A stretch of DNA of 27,278 nt from Pseudomonadota bacterium (GTDB lineage: Bacteria; Myxococcota_A; Polyangia; Haliangiales; Haliangiaceae). The notes below the pieces were generated by a model. It saw only the letters and a list, made by a program, of their open reading frames with translations, had not been told where the DNA came from and ran no database searches. The first letter of the stretch is position 1; the number at the start of each line of letters is the position of its first letter. The position numbers were made by a program, and so were the translations under genes. Positions 24,482-27,278 of this stretch are shown one piece after another. The stretch spans positions 1 to 27,278 of the forward strand of contig JAEYYV010000324.1 of the NCBI GenBank assembly GCA_023428295.1. Reading direction: 5' to 3'.

Positions 24482-25780
24482 ATGATCTCCCCACCCGTCA
24501 ATGACCACGCCTGTCTGGGACCGACGACCGAGCTGCTCGTCGCCCAGGTGGCGGATCGGAACCCCGTGCTCGTCGACCTCGCCGAGCGCTTCACCAACAC
24601 CGATGACCTCGCGGCGTGGATTCGCACGCTGCCCCAGCGCGACGACAACGGCGATCCGAACGACGGTCCGAAGGTGAACGCCTGTCGTCCACCGCAGCGG
24701 CTCGACCTCGCGAATCCGTCCCCGAACTGCTTCGAACGGTCCTGCCTTCTCGCAGGTGCCGGCGAGCTGATCGAGCCGCACCGCGTTTGGCGCCTCGCCA
24801 CGGTGTCGACGCCGAACGGCCTGCACACCTACCCGACGCGAGATGGCCTGCCCGTGATCCTCGATCCGCACAGCGCCCGTAACGCGACTCCGCGCCCGAC
24901 GATGGAAGAGATCGCGACGCGCCGGCTCCGCATCCAGCGGCTGATCGGCCTCGATGAGCGCAAAGGCCTGCGCTTCGATCTCGCCAACGCGCGTCGGTCG
25001 AAGGAGCGCGGGAACGAGACCTGGGTCGACGGCAAGCCAATCGACGAGGCGATCGCGATCTACGAGAAGGCGATGACGCGCTACGTGGCGATCCTCGCCG
25101 AGCTGGACGCCCAGGACGACGCGCTGTTCGACGAGGCCGATCGCGGCGAGCGCAACAGCGCCGCGATCGGCCTGGCCGACGCGCCGCTCGCGCTCACCCC
25201 GGCGCAGGCGATCGATCACGTCGCCGAGCTGGCGATGCCCGGCTCGGTGCGGTTCCCCGGCGGCATGCGCCGCGTCGAGAATGGTCAGCGCGTGATGCAC
25301 GGCGTGCTCGCCGGTAGGGTGATCGTGGTCGCCGATGCGCGCGACGTCGCGTTCGTGCTCGCGCTCGCCGAGCGCGCGGCGCACTCGCGGGGCCTGGCCG
25401 ACCTCAAGATCGTCCACTCCACGGCGCGTGCGCTCGACGCGCTCGACCAGCGGGCCGCGCAGCGCGCGACCGCGCCGCGGAACAACCCCTGGGCGATGTT
25501 CGCGCTCAACGCGCTCGCCTCCAACAAGGACCTCCAGAACCTCTTCGGCGCGCTCACCAAGGTCGGCGGACGCATCGCAGCCGGCGCCGGGATCGAGGCC
25601 GCCAAGCTCAAGCTCCACAGCGCGGGTGTCAGCCCGCCGATGATCACCGCGGTCGAGAAGGAGCTCAACCGCGAGGGGCTCACGCTCGGCGCGCTCGCCA
25701 GGCCGTCGCCGATGGTCGGCTCACTCGACGCGATGACGCCGCAAGCGCTCGCCGGGCGCTGGCTGGCCCAAAAGTTCTAA
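24482..25780 (+). CDS. Unrecognised 432-aa protein with a transglutaminase/cysteine-peptidase-like core
   Basis: 432 aa, preceded by GAGGA. Residues about 42-135 show the layout of a transglutaminase-like or papain-like active site: NCFERSCLLAGAGELI (82-97) puts Cys83 at the start of a helix, GLHTYPTRDG (113-122) gives His115 in a strand, and LPVILDPH (123-130) gives Asp128 on the next strand. A conserved-looking LPQRDDNGDPNDGPKV precedes the Cys. A central helical region (about 145-225) follows, then an alpha/beta part (MRRVENGQRVMHGVLAGRVI, then VIVVADARDVAFVL) and a C-terminal helical block with NNPWAMFALNALASNKDLQN. That block shares the NNP-aromatic-(x)-Met start with the 430-aa protein. 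No signal peptide. Catalysis is inferred from residue order alone. The gene lies 33 bp after its neighbour. Confidence 0.75.
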   Translation: MISPPVNDHACLGPTTELLVAQVADRNPVLVDLAERFTNTDDLAAWIRTLPQRDDNGDPNDGPKVNACRPPQRLDLANPSPNCFERSCLLAGAGELIEPHRVWRLATVSTPNGLHTYPTRDGLPVILDPHSARNATPRPTMEEIATRRLRIQRLIGLDERKGLRFDLANARRSKERGNETWVDGKPIDEAIAIYEKAMTRYVAILAELDAQDDALFDEADRGERNSAAIGLADAPLALTPAQAIDHVAELAMPGSVRFPGGMRRVENGQRVMHGVLAGRVIVVADARDVAFVLALAERAAHSRGLADLKIVHSTARALDALDQRAAQRATAPRNNPWAMFALNALASNKDLQNLFGALTKVGGRIAAGAGIEAAKLKLHSAGVSPPMITAVEKELNREGLTLGALARPSPMVGSLDAMTPQALAGRWLAQKF

Positions 25781-25890
25781 CCACCCACCCAGTTCTCCGT
25801 CGGCGCACGTCGCGACCGACGACCAGCTTCAACGTCCGCGCTGCGGCGCGGCCCTTACACGGCTCGAGATCCGAGCCGAAGGAGTCCTCT
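25781..25890 (+). promoter_or_regulatory. Intergenic leader with a hairpin touching the ribosome binding site
   Basis: Arms cggctcg (25860-25866) and cgagccg (25872-25878) form a perfect 7-bp stem with a 5-nt loop. The next base begins AAGGAG, the ribosome binding site of ATG 25891. Such a stem could modulate translation or stabilise a processed 5' end. Confidence 0.4.
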
Positions 25891-26406
25891 ATGTCTGCAT
25901 CTCGCTCTGGTCCCTCGTCTGGTTCGGTCCGCTCGTCGAAGAAGCCCCGCAACACCCAACCGCCGTGGATCGACGACGGCATCGACTACGGTCCCGCCAA
26001 CGCAGCCGCGCGCGACCTCGCGTCGTGGGCGCTCGACCTCGCCGAGCGCGACGTCGATGACTGGCCGGCCGCGCGCAAGCGGGTGCGCAGCGCGCGACGG
26101 TGGGTGCTCGCGCGGCTCGCGGGCAAGGACCGCCACATGCCGGTCGAGGACGTTATCTTCACGGCGAGCCTGCTCGCGCGGATCTTCGACGACGATCTCG
26201 GGCTCGACCTCGGCGATGCGGTGTCGATCTTCGACGCGCTCGATCTGCCGAGCGACATCCCGGTCCCGCCGCCGACGCGGCCGACGAGCGCCACTTCGCG
26301 CGCGGCGCAGCGTGCCGTGCTGACGCCGACGCCGCTCCGGTTCTGCGACGAGTGCGGCTACGTGCACGAGCCCGGCCTGCACGTCGGCTACCGCAACGCC
26401 GCGTAG
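25891..26406 (+). CDS. Unrecognised 171-aa protein with a C-terminal zinc-knuckle-like motif
   Basis: 171 aa with AAGGAG at the right distance. The N-terminal ~25 residues are Ser/Lys-rich and probably disordered. The body is helical (ANAAARDLASWALDLAERDV, then AARKRVRSARRWVLARLAGK and MPVEDVIFTASLLARIFDDD). After a Pro/Thr-rich linker (VPPPTRPTSATS) the protein ends with RFCDECGYVHEPGLHVGY: Cys-x2-Cys followed by two His, a possible CCHH metal site. The long basic helix and the metal motif would suit nucleic-acid or protein binding, but I do not recognise a family. Confidence 0.7.
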   Translation: MSASRSGPSSGSVRSSKKPRNTQPPWIDDGIDYGPANAAARDLASWALDLAERDVDDWPAARKRVRSARRWVLARLAGKDRHMPVEDVIFTASLLARIFDDDLGLDLGDAVSIFDALDLPSDIPVPPPTRPTSATSRAAQRAVLTPTPLRFCDECGYVHEPGLHVGYRNAA

Positions 26407-26444
26407 CGCGCTTCCTCCAGTCCCTCACCCATAGGAGCCACGTC

Positions 26445-27044
26445 ATGAAGAAGAAGACCTCGAAACATCGACCCAAGGCGCGCGCGGCGCGCCCTCGCAA
26501 CGCGACGGCCGGGTTCGCGTCGGCTGCACCGCCGCGCCCGCGCACGCGGACTTCGCGCTCGACCAGCGCACCACACTGGAAGACCATCGCCGCCGCGGTC
26601 GCGGGCGGTGCCGGTAGCGCCGCGCTCGGCGGCTTGGTCGTCAACCAGCAGATCCTGTCGCCCGAGGCCGTCGGCATCGGCCTCATGCTCGGAGGCGGCG
26701 CTACGGCGTACTTCTCCGACGGCATCCCGCGCGTCGTCGGCACCAGCGTCGCCGCCGCGGGCGCAGGGCAGTTCGCGCTCGCGACGATGAACAAGCGCGC
26801 GGTCAAGGCGCACGTTGCGACCAACACCAACATGCCGGCGCCCCCCGCACCCGCGCAACTCGCGCCGCCACCCGCGATCGCGCCGCGGAGCGCGAGCAGC
26901 GGTGGGTTCGTCGTCGACACGTTCCAGCAGGCCGCGAGTGACCTCGACATGATCGAGGACGAGTGGCGCTACGGCATTCGCGACGACGCCTACGGCGCCA
27001 ACAGCGGCGACCCGATCGTCATCGATCTCGACGACGCCGCGTAA
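26445..27044 (+). CDS. Unrecognised protein with glycine-rich membrane segments
   Basis: 199 aa. ATG 26445 follows AGGAG; the open frame extends far upstream, but only as antisense-like Arg/Ala sequence. The N-terminal ~45 residues are strongly basic (MKKKTSKHRPKARAARPRNA). Residues about 48-110 hold two or three hydrophobic segments packed with small residues (AAAVAGGAGSAALGGLVV, then AVGIGLMLGGGATAYF and VVGTSVAAAGAGQFALATM), resembling glycine-zipper membrane helices. A Pro/Ala-rich linker follows (about 123-145), then an acidic C-terminus (SDLDMIEDEWRYGIRDDAYG to the end). A basic inside tail and an acidic outer part suggest a small integral membrane protein, possibly a holin-like or membrane-anchoring component. 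No family recognised. Confidence 0.7.
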   Translation: MKKKTSKHRPKARAARPRNATAGFASAAPPRPRTRTSRSTSAPHWKTIAAAVAGGAGSAALGGLVVNQQILSPEAVGIGLMLGGGATAYFSDGIPRVVGTSVAAAGAGQFALATMNKRAVKAHVATNTNMPAPPAPAQLAPPPAIAPRSASSGGFVVDTFQQAASDLDMIEDEWRYGIRDDAYGANSGDPIVIDLDDAA

Positions 27045-27080
27045 CGAGGAGGAACCGGATCGGAGCCTGGGTTCGCGCGA

Positions 27081-27094
27081 GCGGCCACGGCCGC
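27081..27094 (+). promoter_or_regulatory. Small hairpin before the last gene of the window
   Basis: gcggc and gccgc form a 5-bp stem around the loop cacg, ending 7 bp before AAGGAG (27102-27107). Short and GC-rich, so it could be chance. Confidence 0.25.
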
Positions 27095-27113
27095 CACAAC
27101 CAAGGAGCCATGT

Positions 27114-27278
27114 ATGGACTACGATCTCATCTACGTTGGTGACGAGCGCAACGCCGTTCGCGTTCAGGATCACCGCACCAACAACCGCCCGGGTACGTCG
27201 GGCAGCTGGCTGCGTCCCCGGCCCACGGTCGGTGGCTCGCGCACGGTGGTCGTCCCCCCCCGCCCCCGCCCCCCCCGG
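27114..27278 (+). CDS. Unrecognised gene, 3' end beyond the window
   Basis: Begins MDYDLIYVGDERNAVRVQDH and continues into a Gly/Arg/Pro-rich region (TSGSWLRPRPTVGG). At least 55 residues; the window ends before a stop. AAGGAG at 27102-27107 precedes it. An ATG at 27110 is out of frame and gives only a 10-residue peptide. The last ~35 bp are nearly pure C and G (VVVPPRPRPPR), so base calls there may be unreliable. Confidence 0.55.
   Translation, partial: MDYDLIYVGDERNAVRVQDHRTNNRPGTSGSWLRPRPTVGGSRTVVVPPRPRPPR

Noticed and set aside
23474..25618. 714-codon minus-strand open frame
   Set aside because: It is the mirror of two plus-strand genes with good ribosome binding sites. Its product is Arg/Val/Asp/Leu-rich without domain pattern, the usual reverse-strand artefact in GC-rich DNA.
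26388..27173. 261-codon minus-strand open frame
   Set aside because: Antisense to the glycine-rich membrane protein gene; Arg-rich low-complexity product and no ribosome binding site.
23156..27278. Right-hand operon as an ordinary tailed prophage
   Set aside because: No terminase, portal, capsid, tail or integrase pattern is visible in any of the five proteins; the phage-derived idea is left only as one option.
1..27278. CRISPR array, tRNA or rRNA genes
   Set aside because: No regularly spaced repeats and no cloverleaf or rRNA-like stretch seen on either strand by eye.

Overview
The window is GC-rich DNA from what is most likely a myxobacterium-like (Myxococcota/Polyangia-type) genome. The basis is indirect: strong G/C third-position bias, an IS66 remnant of the kind common in that group, a cysteine-rich lipoprotein, and an ECF-type sigma factor coupled to an ImmA/IrrE protease. 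No rRNA, tRNA or housekeeping gene is present to fix the taxonomy. The last bases are a C-rich low-complexity run, so the window probably stops at a contig end.

Left and centre (about 0.7-16.8 kb) is a large anti-phage island, nearly all on the minus strand. Read in transcription order it has two blocks. Block B (16814 to 8925) is UvrD-like SF1 helicase, DrmA-type SF2 helicase, DrmB (DUF1998) and DrmC (phospholipase D fold), with a 4-bp overlap or gaps of 1 and 6 bp between genes. Block A (8591 to 1251) is a MORC/MutL-type GHKL ATPase, a Z1-domain ATPase, a DUF4420 PD-(D/E)XK nuclease and a Dcm-type cytosine-C5 methyltransferase, also tightly packed. A Vsr-like endonuclease gene converges on the methyltransferase gene. 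Block B is the DISARM core, but its first gene is a UvrD helicase. Block A is a MORC/Z1 restriction-modification module of the type described by Aravind and colleagues. The only DNA methyltransferase sits at the far end of block A, so both blocks may depend on one methyl mark. A 333-bp gap between the blocks holds a decayed plus-strand gene scrap, which looks like the seam where two systems were joined.

The upstream edge of the island (about 16.9-17.8 kb) is scar tissue: a frameshifted IS66 transposase C-terminus on the plus strand and an unrecognised minus-strand gene fragment. Next come a secreted C2-like protein (17802-18785, plus), a cysteine-rich lipoprotein (19761-18910, minus), and a short duplicate of the 3' end of the neighbouring immA-like gene.

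From 22173 down to 19923 is a four-gene minus-strand operon: an ECF-like sigma factor, two small helical proteins and an ImmA/IrrE zinc protease, a plausible self-contained regulatory switch. Divergent from it, 22354-22665 encodes a stand-alone EF-Tu-domain-II-like barrel.

The right end (23156-27278, plus) is an operon-like run of five genes without recognisable relatives by eye. One has an apparent transglutaminase/cysteine-peptidase Cys-His-Asp core, one a C-terminal zinc-knuckle-like motif, and one a glycine-rich membrane region. Several have a hairpin just ahead of the ribosome binding site. It is the least explained part of the window.
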